A stretch of 64,000 nucleotides of DNA from Gordonibacter urolithinfaciens (GCF_900199375.1 NZ_LT900217.1:1612001-1676000), one strand, 5' to 3'. Shown: positions 22,101-30,809, numbered from the stretch's first letter. The notes: generated from the sequence alone by a model not told the origin. Numbers and translations are program-made.

Positions 22101-23341
22101 CGCCCACCCTCCCCCGTTGACGGGCCGGCCGCCGCAGGGCCGCTCCCAGCGTGTCGTCGAGCCGCGCTGCGCTCGTCCGCGGCATCCGCACCAGCCGCGC
22201 CCGATGCGCGCTCCTCATCCGGCTCCGCCGCGCCTTCCAGCGGCAGTTCCACCACGCGGGCACGGGAGAGCAGGTCCTCGTCGAAGTAGGCGAGGTTCGC
22301 GGTGGTGATGAACGTCTGGATGTCTCCCTCGATGAACGACACGAGCGCGTTGCGACGGCCCTCGTCGAGCTCGCTCATGACGTCGTCCAGCAGCAGCACC
22401 GGCTTCTGGCCCAGCATCTCCTGGATAAGCGCGGCTTCGGCCAGCTTGAATGCCAGCACGACGGAGCGCTGCTGGCCCTGGCTACCGTAGAGCGCCACGT
22501 TGCGCCCGGCGATGAAGAACTCCACGTGGTCCGCATGCGGGCCCACGATCGCCCGCCGGCGCGCACGTTCCTCGTCGCGTCGGCGGGCGATCTCGGCCTG
22601 AAGCCGCTTGCGCGCCTCGTCGCGTCCGAAGGCGAACGTGGCCGGAAGATCAGGGTCGTGGGGTTCCCACGACGGCACGTAGCCCATCATCAGCGCCTCG
22701 CGCCCGCCGGCGATAGCGGCGTAGTAATCGGCCACGCGAGGCGCCAGCTTCTCCACGAGCGCGGAGCGGTAGCATGCCAGTTGCGCTCCGCACGTCACGA
22801 GCGTCTCGTCGATGCTCGCCACGAGCTCGGGAAGCGCATCGTCTTTCAACAGGCGGTTCTTGTAGCGCACCACCTTCTCGTAGTCCTTCTTTATGACGTA
22901 GTGGTTCGCCGAGAGCTGCGAGCCCAGCGCGTCGAGCGCAGCGCGCTTGACCGCAGGCGCCCCCTTCGCCAGCTCCAGATCGTCGGGTGCGAACGTCACG
23001 GAGGGCACAAGCCCCTTGAGATCGGCTGTTCGCTTGCCCTTCCCGTTCAGAAGATAGCGCTTCTTCCCCTCGCTCACTTGGAGCGACAGCGCGAGCTCGC
23101 GGCTGCCGTCGGTCACGTCCGCGTCAAGGCGCGCGAAATCGGCGCCCTGGCGCACTATCTGCTCGAGGGAGGGGCGGCGAAACGACTGCAGCGCCGTGAG
23201 GAGCTGGACGCCCTCCACCACATTCGTCTTTCCCACGGCATTCGGGCCCACGAGCACCGTCAGCGGCCCCAAGGCTGACAATTCGAAGGTCTCGTAGTTC
23301 CTGAAGTTGCGAAACGCTATGCGTTCGATACGCAGGTGCAT
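22097..23341 (-). CDS. recF: DNA replication and repair protein RecF
   Basis: RecF loads RecA at gaps with RecO and RecR. The 414-residue protein has the SMC-like Walker A GPNAVGKTN at about residues 33-41, the signature region SQGQQRSVVLAFKLAE near 275 and Walker B VLLLDDVMSELD near 305. The last 45 residues are an acidic, Ala-rich extension. No clear ribosome-binding site precedes the ATG at 23341; it follows the dnaN stop by 24 bases and may be coupled to it. Confidence 0.95.
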   Translation of the reverse strand: MHLRIERIAFRNFRNYETFELSALGPLTVLVGPNAVGKTNVVEGVQLLTALQSFRRPSLEQIVRQGADFARLDADVTDGSRELALSLQVSEGKKRYLLNGKGKRTADLKGLVPSVTFAPDDLELAKGAPAVKRAALDALGSQLSANHYVIKKDYEKVVRYKNRLLKDDALPELVASIDETLVTCGAQLACYRSALVEKLAPRVADYYAAIAGGREALMMGYVPSWEPHDPDLPATFAFGRDEARKRLQAEIARRRDEERARRRAIVGPHADHVEFFIAGRNVALYGSQGQQRSVVLAFKLAEAALIQEMLGQKPVLLLDDVMSELDEGRRNALVSFIEGDIQTFITTANLAYFDEDLLSRARVVELPLEGAAEPDEERASGAAGADAADERSAARRHAGSGPAAAGPSTGEGGR

Positions 23342-23365
23342 GGGATGCAGAGGGCGCGGATGCGC

Positions 23366-24466
23366 CTAGGCGATGCGTACCGGCATGACGAGGTACAGGA
23401 AGTTCTCCGGCTCGGCTGCCTTGAAGATGCCCGGCTTGAGCGACGACTGTACCTCCAGGAACACCTCGTCGGTCCCCACGGCGGCAAGGCCGTCGAGCAG
23501 GTAGGCGTAGTTGAAGGCTATCTCCACGTCCTCGCCCTCTCCGGAGCACGCGATGGTCTCCTGCGCCGAGCCCACGTCCTGGGCCACGGACGACAGCTGC
23601 GTGGTCTGCGAGGCGATGTTGATGTCGAAGCGCACGGGCGAGGAGGACTGGCCGAGCAGCGACGCGCGTTTCACGCCCGCCACGAGGTGTTCCACGGGCA
23701 TGCTCACGCGGGTAGTGTGGGAATCGGGCAGCAGCTGGCGGTAGTTCGGGAAGTTTCCCTCTATGCGGCGGTTCACGAACACCGTGTCCTGGTAGGTCAC
23801 GACGATTTGGTTCTCGGCCAGCGCGAACGAAACGGGTCCGTCGGTCTTCGGCAGCGCGGCGATATCCTGCAGGAATGTGCCTGCGATGACGGCCTGAAAC
23901 TCCTCGCCCGCGTACTCGGGCAGCTCGGCCTCGGTGATGGCCAGGCGGTACGAGTCGGTGGCCACCATCTTCAGGCGCCCGTCTTCGATGGTGATAAGCA
24001 CACCGGTGAGGATGGCCCGGCTCTCGTCCTTGGAAACCACCCGGGCCACGCGGCGAACCATGGACGAGAACTGGGCGAACGGGATATCCACGCGCTGGGT
24101 CACGTCGACATGCGGAAATCCGGGGAAGTCGTCGGGATTGAGCGCCTTGATGGAGAAAGAGGCCGTGTCGCAGGTGATGACGGCGTTCTCCTCGTCGGCC
24201 TCCACGTGCACGGCCGCATCGGGAAGGTTCTTCACGATGTCGGCGAACAGCTTGCCGGGCACGACGGCGCGGCCGGGCTGCTCCACGAGGGCGGCAACCG
24301 TGTACTGCACGGACAGCTCGAGGTCCGTGGTTTGCAGCGTGAGGGAGTCGTTGTCCGCCTCGAGGAACACGCCGGAGAGGATGGGAAGCGTCGATCGCGT
24401 GGCCACGCCCTTGAGCACCACGCTCAAGGCGTTCTGAAGTTCCGATTGGTTGATGCTAAATTTCAA
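23366..24466 (-). CDS. dnaN: DNA polymerase III beta subunit (sliding clamp)
   Basis: The ring-shaped processivity clamp of the replicative polymerase. The 366-residue length and three repeated clamp domains fit, as does the C-terminal YLVMPVRIA, which matches the conserved end of beta clamps. The start is TTG at 24466 (MKFSINQSEL), with GAAAGGGA eight bases upstream; no ATG or GTG would include the conserved N-terminus. It heads the dnaN-recF-DUF721 unit. The 679 bases upstream separate it from dnaA. Confidence 0.96.
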   Translation of the reverse strand: MKFSINQSELQNALSVVLKGVATRSTLPILSGVFLEADNDSLTLQTTDLELSVQYTVAALVEQPGRAVVPGKLFADIVKNLPDAAVHVEADEENAVITCDTASFSIKALNPDDFPGFPHVDVTQRVDIPFAQFSSMVRRVARVVSKDESRAILTGVLITIEDGRLKMVATDSYRLAITEAELPEYAGEEFQAVIAGTFLQDIAALPKTDGPVSFALAENQIVVTYQDTVFVNRRIEGNFPNYRQLLPDSHTTRVSMPVEHLVAGVKRASLLGQSSSPVRFDINIASQTTQLSSVAQDVGSAQETIACSGEGEDVEIAFNYAYLLDGLAAVGTDEVFLEVQSSLKPGIFKAAEPENFLYLVMPVRIA

Positions 24467-24676
24467 GGCGTTCCCTTTCTCTCACCTATGCGCGCGCGCA
24501 GTTCCACCCAGTATGGCAAACATCACGTCATGTTACGCTGCCATTATAAATTCTCCCGGTTATTTTGCCTCACGGTTTTGTCCGGCTGCGGCGAGCACGC
24601 CGCGATTCTTTTCTCTAAAGGTCTTCCTTTAATTTATCTGAGTTTTTAATAATGATAATAATAAGGACGGTGGATT

Positions 24677-24685
24677 TGTGGATAA
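24677..24685 (-). promoter_or_regulatory. DnaA box (exact)
   Basis: TGTGGATAA, the reverse complement of TTATCCACA, directly beside the AT-rich run in the dnaA-dnaN gap. Confidence 0.75.
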
Positions 24686-24960
24686 CTTGCATCATCCCTC
24701 TTCAACATCACTTTTTATTGCTGTTTCCGACGTGGAGGGCACGTACCCTCCCTCAACATATTTTATCGCTTTCATTATCTTTCCCAAGCGAACCGGTGGT
24801 TTTCACCAAGTTGCCAGTCATCTTTCAGTCATGTTTCCGCCGAACGATCGTTCGCTCTATGCCAGTCCGCGGATCTTGCGGTGCTCGGAAAAACTTCCAA
24901 TAGCGAAGGCTTCACATGCAACGTCAGCTTTGAGCTTGAATGCCGTGGACGAGTTGCCTG

Positions 24961-24976
24961 TGTTTCACGTGAAACT
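24961..24976. other. parS site (one outer mismatch)
   Basis: TGTTTCACGTGAAACT keeps the full 14-base core GTTTCACGTGAAAC; only the last base differs. Confidence 0.85.
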
Positions 24977-25024
24977 GCACAGCGGTGCCGTCGAACGGAA
25001 ATGCACGTTCGGTCTAATCGAGCG

Positions 25025-25040
25025 TGTTTCACGTGAAACA
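25025..25040. other. parS site (exact)
   Basis: TGTTTCACGTGAAACA; symmetry extends one base on each side. It is the middle site of three upstream of dnaN within 137 bases. Confidence 0.93.
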
Positions 25041-25081
25041 CAGGAGGTGCGATCAGGCCCGCCACGGCCCGCCCAATAGGA

Positions 25082-25097
25082 TGTTTCACGTGAAACA
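25082..25097. other. parS site (exact)
   Basis: TGTTTCACGTGAAACA within the 22-base palindrome 25079-25100, about 50 bases past the dnaA stop codon. Confidence 0.93.
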
Positions 25098-25145
25098 TCC
25101 GGCGGGGTTTACTTCTCTCCTTGTTTTCCCGTCATCTGCTGAAGC

Positions 25146-26747
25146 TTATATTTCCCGGATGAGCTGCTTCAGGGTTTCCAATTCCTCGCGCAGCTCGCGG
25201 CTTTCCTTCATCTTCTCCTCCACGTTCGTCACCGAGTACATGACGGTGGAGTGGTCGCGGTTGAACTTCTTGCCGATGTCGTTGAACGGCAGGTCGAGCA
25301 TCTGCCGCGATAGGTAGATGGCGATCTGCCGCGCGTAGATGATGTTGCGCGTGCGCTTCTTTCCCACCAAGTCAGCGTGGCTCACCTTATAGAACGTCTC
25401 CACTTCCTTCTGGATGTCGGCGATGGTCAGCCGCTTCGACGGTCCGCCTGAGAAGTGGTTCTCCAACAGGCTGCGCACATCGTCCAGGCTCAGGTCGGGC
25501 TGGTTGAAGAACGTCATCTGGTAGATCACCTTCGTCACGGCGCTCTTCAACTCGCGGATGTTCGAGCTGGAGCTCTCCGCGATATACATCTGTATATCGT
25601 CGGGGATGGAGAAGCTGGCTTTTCCTTCGGTGGCTCGGTACTCGTCCACGAAACTCTTCACGATGCCGAGCTTCGTCTCTATCTCCGGCGGTTGAATGTC
25701 GAACGTGCCGCCGGAGTTGAAGCGGCTCTTGTAGCGCTCGTCGATGTCGATGTTCTTCGGCGCGCGGTCGGCCGAGAGCACCACCTGGCGTCCTTGGCCG
25801 GTGAGCTTGTTGAATATCTGGAACACGATATCAAGTGTCTGCTTCTTGCCCTGCAGGTACTGCACGTCGTCGATGAGTAGCACGTCGGCTTCCTCGTAGC
25901 GCGTCTTGAAGTTCTTGTAGCTGGATTTCTCCTTGTCGTGCGCAGCACTGGCTTCCATGTAATCAGAGAGCAGCTCGGCTGAGTCCACGTAGATGGTAGA
26001 GAGGTTGGGCATGGTCTCATGCACATAGTTCTGGATGGCGCGCAGCAAGTGGGTCTTTCCGAGGCCCGACTTGCCATAGATGAACAAGGGGTTGAGGTGC
26101 GCCTTGCCCGGCATCTCGGCCACGGCCACGGCCATGGAGTAAGCCATGCGGTTGGAGTCGCCGATGACAAAGTTCTCGAATGTGAGCGTGGACGTGGGCC
26201 TATCGGGTCCGCCCGGCTCATCTTCGTCTTGGTAGACGTCGCCCAGGGCATCGTCGCCGACCGGCTCGTAAGCGTCGGCGATCTGGGAGGCGATGGGCGG
26301 TTGTTCGGCCGCCGTCTGCTGGGAGGGGGGTTGGGAGGTCGTAGGCGACCCTGCCGTGTAGCCGCCGACGCCTGCAGGTGCTCCTTCTGCAGCAGCGGCC
26401 GGTGCCCCTGCCGGCGCCATCGTTGCCGACGAAGACGCGGCCGGCGCCGAGGCAACCGTGCCCTGGGCCGCTCCGGCTGCCTCCGCTGCGATATCCACCT
26501 CGATGAGCACGGTGAACGCCGTGCGGTACAAATCCATGAGCGCCTGCTTGATGAAGTCGACGTAGTGCCGCTCGATCCATGTCTTGATAAAGTCGTTGTC
26601 GGCTGTGAGCATGAGGAAATCCTCGCTCATCGCCTGGGGCTGCAGCCGCGAGAAGAAGGCATTGATCTGCGAAGGGTCTATGTTGTTGTAGCTTTTGACC
26701 TGATCGCAAACTGCGCGCCAGACCTGCTCGAGCTTTTCGCTTTCCAT
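25146..26747 (-). CDS. dnaA: Chromosomal replication initiator protein DnaA
   Basis: DnaA binds oriC and opens the duplex. Domain I covers about residues 1-85. A disordered Ala/Pro/Gln-rich linker (about 88-185) is longer than average. The AAA+ domain has Walker A GKSGLGKTH near 225, Walker B LLIDDVQ near 290 and sensor elements. The C-terminal DNA-binding domain carries the signature FNRDHSTVMYSV near 500. The 533-residue length includes the long linker. The ATG at 26747 has GAGGGGA eight bases upstream. Confidence 0.98.
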   Translation of the reverse strand: MESEKLEQVWRAVCDQVKSYNNIDPSQINAFFSRLQPQAMSEDFLMLTADNDFIKTWIERHYVDFIKQALMDLYRTAFTVLIEVDIAAEAAGAAQGTVASAPAASSSATMAPAGAPAAAAEGAPAGVGGYTAGSPTTSQPPSQQTAAEQPPIASQIADAYEPVGDDALGDVYQDEDEPGGPDRPTSTLTFENFVIGDSNRMAYSMAVAVAEMPGKAHLNPLFIYGKSGLGKTHLLRAIQNYVHETMPNLSTIYVDSAELLSDYMEASAAHDKEKSSYKNFKTRYEEADVLLIDDVQYLQGKKQTLDIVFQIFNKLTGQGRQVVLSADRAPKNIDIDERYKSRFNSGGTFDIQPPEIETKLGIVKSFVDEYRATEGKASFSIPDDIQMYIAESSSSNIRELKSAVTKVIYQMTFFNQPDLSLDDVRSLLENHFSGGPSKRLTIADIQKEVETFYKVSHADLVGKKRTRNIIYARQIAIYLSRQMLDLPFNDIGKKFNRDHSTVMYSVTNVEEKMKESRELREELETLKQLIREI

Positions 26748-26840
26748 GGTTATTCCCCTCTTGAGGAGGTTTTACTTACGGTTGAACGGATGCCGCCCTG
26801 TTGCGTCCTGCGACGGCGGATGCCCGTCCCTTCGTGGCGA

Positions 26841-27683
26841 TTATAGCGAATTCGCCACGTGGAAGCCCAGATCGGTCAGAATGCGCTTCTGTCCGGCGGT
26901 CTTCTCTATAAGGCCGGCCTCTTCCAGCTTCGAGAGGGTTACGTACGTGCTCGACTGGGGCACTCCGGTGAGCCGGGCTAGGTCGGTGACGCCCAGTGCA
27001 CCCTCGCTCAAGAAGATGGGCAGGAAGTCGCGCTCGCGCTGCGATAGCGGCGGAAGCGGCGGCATTGCCGGCTGCGGAGCGTATCCTCTCCCGCTATTGG
27101 CAGGTCTTCGCTGGTCATAGGGTGATTCCGGTACGTAGGCCGCCGGTTCCTCATTGCTTTTCAGGCTGATGGTGACCACCGCGCCAGTACCGAGGTTATC
27201 TTCGATCGAGATAGTGCCGTGCGAGAAGTCCAGGTACTCCTTCACGATGGGAAGGCCCGATCCGACACCGCGGATATAGTGCTTCATCGGCTCGATGGCC
27301 GATGTGAAGCCGGGCAGCTGCGCCTTGTCTTTCATCATGATCCCTGGACCCTGGTCGGCGAACCTGATGGTGTTCCCCTCGTCAAGGATGGAGACGATGA
27401 TCTCGGCGAACCGTGCATGGATGAAGTTTTCCGACACCTCGCGGATGACGGTATAGGGAATCGTGCCGCCCGCCATCTTCGCCTGTTCGTAGATTTTCGA
27501 GGCAAGGTGCTCGATGAAGTCCGCCGTGGGTGCCGGCTGGATCTCGGTGATACGCGGCGCGCTGCGGAGATCATCGTACTGAGCTATGCGCGCAACGGTC
27601 TGCACATAGGTATAGTCGAACGCACCGGCGTTGCCATCAGTGGGTTCATTGCCTTGGTTTGAATGTTCAATCTGGTCGTTCAA
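26841..27683 (-). CDS. GHKL ATPase with C-terminal winged helix, function unknown
   Basis: A 280-residue protein joining two domains. Residues about 50-175 form a GHKL ATP-binding fold: the N box EVSENFIHARF resembles SpoIIAB/RsbW-type kinases, G1 is DQGPGI, G2 GVGSGLPIVKEY and G3 GTGAVVTI. There is no dimerisation/phospho-histidine domain. After a Pro-rich linker, residues about 205-280 form a winged helix of the MarR type (GVTDLARLTGVPQSSTYVTLSKLEEAGLIEK). The start is TTG at 27683 with GGAA upstream, which is uncertain. It lies between dnaA and the likely origin, so it could be an ATP-responsive regulator of either. Confidence 0.8.
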   Translation of the reverse strand: MNDQIEHSNQGNEPTDGNAGAFDYTYVQTVARIAQYDDLRSAPRITEIQPAPTADFIEHLASKIYEQAKMAGGTIPYTVIREVSENFIHARFAEIIVSILDEGNTIRFADQGPGIMMKDKAQLPGFTSAIEPMKHYIRGVGSGLPIVKEYLDFSHGTISIEDNLGTGAVVTISLKSNEEPAAYVPESPYDQRRPANSGRGYAPQPAMPPLPPLSQRERDFLPIFLSEGALGVTDLARLTGVPQSSTYVTLSKLEEAGLIEKTAGQKRILTDLGFHVANSL

Positions 27684-27852
27684 TGGTATTCCGTTTTTCA
27701 GATTCGATATTCAACATTTTTCAAAGACATTCAACGGCATTGTACCTTTTTTTCATGCGTGAATCTATTCACCTGCGGAATTCATGGATTGAATTTGCTT
27801 TCATTCATTATCGAATGAAAATGAAAGCAGTAACGAAAAGGGTTTTTCAGAG

Positions 27853-27861
27853 TTATCAACA
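27853..27861 (+). promoter_or_regulatory. DnaA box variant
   Basis: TTATCAACA, one mismatch from TTATCCACA and a variant used in other origins, within the AT-rich origin stretch. Confidence 0.55.
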
Positions 27862-28226
27862 TTTTATTCAGAAAAAGTGGAAAACCATGAACAAGACTGA
27901 ATGGAGAATTCTGGAAAACGTTGAAAAGCGCCTGAATTGTTGAAATTTTCATTGACTTGCAAGAGGAAAAGGTTTCCCCAGATAGGATTCATCTACCCAT
28001 GCAAATGGTGTCGATTCGGTGTAAGGAACATTGCGATACGGCAACCTCTGAAAATAATTTGTATGGTGGATCGATGAGAAATACCAGATCAAAAGCGTGT
28101 TCATTAAGAGTGGAATCCAAAATGGCTGATAGGGCCTCTGTAAATTCCTTTTAAACACACCCTTGACAAACGGCTGTCGTTAGAGATTTCCACAAAGGCT
28201 GCCGAATGAAATCGTAGTTTTCCCCA

Positions 28227-28235
28227 TTTTCCACA
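28227..28235 (+). promoter_or_regulatory. DnaA box variant
   Basis: TTTTCCACA, one mismatch from TTATCCACA. A weaker ATTTCCACA lies at 28186-28194, about four turns away. Confidence 0.5.
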
Positions 28236-28458
28236 ATTTATCGCTCACTTCGAGCATTAATCCTGATTGGTTATGTTGGGAAAAAGCCGTGGCAGGCGCT
28301 CTACCATAGGTTTTCCCCTCAAGAGAGTTATGAAAATGGCATGGAGGTGAACAGGTGTTCTTTCCTTAAGTGGAAAACGTGTATGACGAATCCCCCCGTT
28401 TCCTTGTCTCCGAACGACTCATCCTTCGATTTATTGCCGCTGCTTCGAGGAAAAACGC

Positions 28459-28486
28459 TTGACGGCTCGGCAACATGATATATACT
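28459..28486 (+). promoter_or_regulatory. Promoter of rpmH-rnpA
   Basis: TTGACG (28459-28464) and TATACT (28481-28486) with a 16-base spacer, 40 bases upstream of rpmH. Confidence 0.75.
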
Positions 28487-28525
28487 TTGGAAGTTGCTCT
28501 TGAAAGTATCGAAAGGGAAATGACC

Positions 28526-28660
28526 ATGAAGCGCACGTATCAACCTAACACGCGCAAGCGCGCCAAGTGCCACGGCTTCCGTGCCCGCATGTCGACGAAG
28601 GGTGGCCGCGCCGTCCTGTCTGCTCGTCGCGCCAAGGGACGCAAGCGCCTCTGCGTGTAG
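28526..28660 (+). CDS. rpmH: 50S ribosomal protein L34
   Basis: A 44-residue, strongly basic ribosomal protein with the standard L34 sequence from [14 protein letters not shown] to the C-terminal GRKRLCV. The ATG at 28526 follows GAAAGGG; an in-frame start 51 bases upstream is a shadow. It is the first gene of the conserved origin-proximal run rpmH-rnpA-yidD-yidC-khpB. Confidence 0.97.
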   Translation: MKRTYQPNTRKRAKCHGFRARMSTKGGRAVLSARRAKGRKRLCV

Positions 28661-28674
28661 CCAGGGGTTCTGGG

Positions 28675-29004
28675 TTGGAGACCATAAAATCCAACGCGGA
28701 GATATCGTCCCTGTTTACCCACGGCAAGCGTTTGCAGACGCCCTACCTCACGTTCATCGTGGTACGCAACGAAAAGCAGCACGACCCATCCGGTCGTGCT
28801 GCTTTTATTGCTGGGAAGAAACTGGGCAATGCAGTGTGGAGGAACGGCGCCAAACGGCGCATGAGGGCGATATGTCGCGAACTTGGCGGCCCTTGGAGGG
28901 GCTACGATGTGATTTTCCTCGCAAAGTCGAACATCGTGCGGGCGTCTTATAGTAAAGTGCTAGCAGCATGTGACGATACGTTGAAGCGAGCCGGGGTGCG
29001 ATGA
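28675..29004 (+). CDS. rnpA: Ribonuclease P protein component
   Basis: The protein subunit of RNase P, which matures tRNA 5' ends with the catalytic RNA. The 109-residue product has the signature RNGAKRRMRAICRE near residue 60 and the usual start METIKSNAEISSLFTHGKR. The start is TTG at 28675, with AGGGG eight bases upstream; longer frames overlap rpmH. It begins 14 bases after rpmH. Confidence 0.93.
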   Translation: METIKSNAEISSLFTHGKRLQTPYLTFIVVRNEKQHDPSGRAAFIAGKKLGNAVWRNGAKRRMRAICRELGGPWRGYDVIFLAKSNIVRASYSKVLAACDDTLKRAGVR

Positions 29005-29014
29005 GGTTCACGCG

Positions 29015-29257
29015 ATGGGGACGATCTCCGATTTCATAAAACACCTGCCCTGCAAGACCGCGGTGTTTATGATCACGTTCTACCGCGCAGCCATCTCTCC
29101 GCTTTTTCCCTCGTGCTGCCGTTTCACGCCAACTTGCTCTGAATACGGGATCATCGCGTTTCGGCGCTACGGGTTCTGGAAGGGGCTGAAGCTGACGGTG
29201 AAGCGGATTCTACGATGCCGTCCGGGAGGCCCTCACGGATACGATCCCGTCCCTTGA
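29015..29257 (+). CDS. yidD: Membrane protein insertion efficiency factor YidD
   Basis: An 80-residue protein of the YidD family, thought to assist YidC-dependent membrane insertion. It has the family's core FYRAAISPLFPSCCRFTPTCSEYGIIAFRRYG, with three characteristic cysteines, and the ending RCRPGGPHGYDPVP. It begins 10 bases after rnpA and ends 48 bases before yidC. Confidence 0.95.
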   Translation: MGTISDFIKHLPCKTAVFMITFYRAAISPLFPSCCRFTPTCSEYGIIAFRRYGFWKGLKLTVKRILRCRPGGPHGYDPVP

Positions 29258-29305
29258 CCGGGAGGATCGTGCGGCTTCTTTGGTATATAGGAAGGAAAAA
29301 GCTAC

Positions 29306-30076
29306 ATGTGGGACGCATTTAAGGATCTGATATTCCAGATCATCCAGTTCTTCTATAATTTCTGCGGGGACTGGGGCCTGGCGATTATCATCGTAACGGT
29401 CATCTTCCGCGTGCTGATCTCGCCGCTCATGCACAAGCAGACGAAGTCTTCTTTCCAGATGCAGAAGGTTCAGCCTCTGATGAAGGAAATCCAGACGAAG
29501 TATGCCGACGACCCGCAACGGCAGCAGGAGGAGATGCAGAAGCTCTATGCCGAGGTGAAGTTCAATCCCCTGGCGGGCTGCCTGCCCATGCTCCTTCAGA
29601 TGCCTATCTTCATGGCCCTGTTCCAAGTGCTTTCCGAGATGGGGGCCCGTACCGAGGGCTCCACGTACGAGTTCTATAACCTGGTACCCAGCCTTGTCGA
29701 GCGGCCTTCCGAGGCGTTTGCACAGGGTTTTGGAACATTTGTTCCCTATTTGATCCTCATGGTGGTGTTCGCCGGCGCCACGTTCCTCCCGATGGTTCTG
29801 CAGCAGATGAACAACAAGGACAACGCACAGCGCAAGCAGATGGTGATCATGTCCGCGGTCATGAGCGTGTTCATGCTGTGGATCAGCTGGGGCTCTCCGG
29901 CTGGTGTTCTGCTGTTCTGGGGTGCTTCCTCGCTTATCGGCCTCGGCCAGCAGCAGATCTCCATGCGCATCATGAAGAAGCGCGACGCGGAGGCTGCCGA
30001 GACCATCGAGGTGAAGCCGATCGAGGTCGACGTCACGCGCAAGGTTAAGAAGCCTCGTCCGACGAAGAAGCGCTAG
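29306..30076 (+). CDS. yidC: Membrane protein insertase YidC/Oxa1
   Basis: A 256-residue insertase of the short Gram-positive type, without the large periplasmic domain of proteobacteria. Five membrane helices are visible, with the first cytosolic hairpin (KSSFQMQKVQPLMKEIQTKY) and the conserved NPLAGCLPMLLQMPIFMALF. The conserved basic residue of the hydrophilic groove falls at IIIVTVIFRVLISP. The basic C-terminal tail (KKPRPTKKR) resembles tails that contact the ribosome. No signal-peptide lipobox is present. Confidence 0.95.
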   Translation: MWDAFKDLIFQIIQFFYNFCGDWGLAIIIVTVIFRVLISPLMHKQTKSSFQMQKVQPLMKEIQTKYADDPQRQQEEMQKLYAEVKFNPLAGCLPMLLQMPIFMALFQVLSEMGARTEGSTYEFYNLVPSLVERPSEAFAQGFGTFVPYLILMVVFAGATFLPMVLQQMNNKDNAQRKQMVIMSAVMSVFMLWISWGSPAGVLLFWGASSLIGLGQQQISMRIMKKRDAEAAETIEVKPIEVDVTRKVKKPRPTKKR

Positions 30077-30089
30077 GCTTCGCACCGAT

Positions 30090-30105
30090 TGTTTCACGTG
30101 AAACA
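30090..30105. other. parS site (exact)
   Basis: TGTTTCACGTGAAACA in the 91-base gap between yidC and khpB; symmetry to 30088-30107. Confidence 0.93.
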
Positions 30106-30167
30106 ATGGGGCTCGGAAGATCGGTTTCTCCCCGCCTCATTTGGATTGCCTATTGAAGGAGTCTGCC

Positions 30168-30701
30168 ATGGCTGATGAAATTGTCGAAGAGAAGCAGAGC
30201 GCTGGGGAAACTGTGGAGGAGCCGGTTGATCTGACCGACGAGGAGCTCGATCGCATTGCCGACACGGCCATTGCGGCGCTGCAGGATATCCTCAAGTACT
30301 TCAACGTCGGCGAAGTGACGATCGACGAGTACGAGGGCGATGAGGGTGAGCTTATTCTCGATATCACAGGTGACGATCTTGCGGTGCTTATCGGTCGCCA
30401 TGGAAAAACGCTCGACGCCCTGCAATTCCTGGTATCTGCCATCACGGTGCGCACGATAGGGTATCGCTATCCGGTCGTTGTCGATATCGAGGGTTATAAG
30501 GGGCGTCAGCGTGAAAAGCTGGAATCCATTGCCCGTTCATCCGCCAACCGTGCAGCCAGCCAGAACCGTAGCATCAAGCTCCGTCCAATGACGCCTTACG
30601 AGCGACGTATCGTTCATATCACGCTTCGAGACGATGATCGCGTGGAAACCGCGTCAGAAGGTGAAGGAAGCGCCCGACACGTTGTGATCCTCCCTCGTTA
30701 A
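30168..30701 (+). CDS. khpB: RNA-binding KH-R3H protein (Jag/KhpB)
   Basis: A 177-residue RNA-binding protein. A KH domain (about 60-115, with the GxxG-type loop LIGRHGKTLDALQFL) is followed by an R3H domain (about 118-175, with RxxxH-like RRIVHITLRDD). The N-terminal Jag_N domain of longer homologues is replaced by about 45 acidic residues. The ATG at 30168 follows AAGGAG. Its place after yidC is conserved across many bacteria. Confidence 0.92.
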   Translation: MADEIVEEKQSAGETVEEPVDLTDEELDRIADTAIAALQDILKYFNVGEVTIDEYEGDEGELILDITGDDLAVLIGRHGKTLDALQFLVSAITVRTIGYRYPVVVDIEGYKGRQREKLESIARSSANRAASQNRSIKLRPMTPYERRIVHITLRDDDRVETASEGEGSARHVVILPR

Positions 30702-30704
30702 TTG

Positions 30705-30730
30705 AAAGCCTCCCAATGGGAGGCTTTTTT
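30705..30730 (+). terminator. Terminator of the rpmH-khpB run
   Basis: Stem AAGCCTCCC/GGGAGGCTT with a three-base loop followed by TTTTT, just after the khpB stop codon. Confidence 0.93.
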
Positions 30731-30738
30731 ATAGGCGA

Positions 30739-30754
30739 TGTTTCACGTGAAACA
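30739..30754. other. parS site (exact)
   Basis: TGTTTCACGTGAAACA between the khpB terminator and rsmG. Confidence 0.93.
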
Positions 30755-30809
30755 TTCTGCGTGATGGTACACTTGTGGTGAAAACTCGCCTCGTATCGAA
30801 GGATTGCCC

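Larger units (their letters stand above)
24467..25145. other. dnaA-dnaN intergenic region, candidate second origin element
   Basis: A gene-free stretch of 679 bases. It contains an AT-rich run around 24640-24665 (repeated AATAATGATAATAATAA), one exact DnaA box, and three parS sites near the dnaA end. In Bacillus the unwinding element lies between dnaA and dnaN; an equivalent role here is inferred from this layout. Confidence 0.55.
27684..28458. other. Probable oriC region at the gene-strand switch
   Basis: An AT-rich, gene-free stretch where gene orientation switches from minus to plus. DnaA-box-like elements include TTATCAACA (27853), TTTTCCACA (28227), TTTTCCAC on the minus strand at 27877 and 28370, and a cluster of TTCAACA-type sequences at 27708, 27729 and, on the minus strand, 27937. 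Position between the dnaA side and rpmH matches known origins. There is no parS inside it. Experimental origin activity is not shown by the sequence. Confidence 0.7.

Noticed and set aside
28475-28525. N-terminal extension of rpmH by 17 codons
   Set aside because: The L34 protein is complete from 28526, which has the ribosome-binding site; the extension overlaps the promoter.
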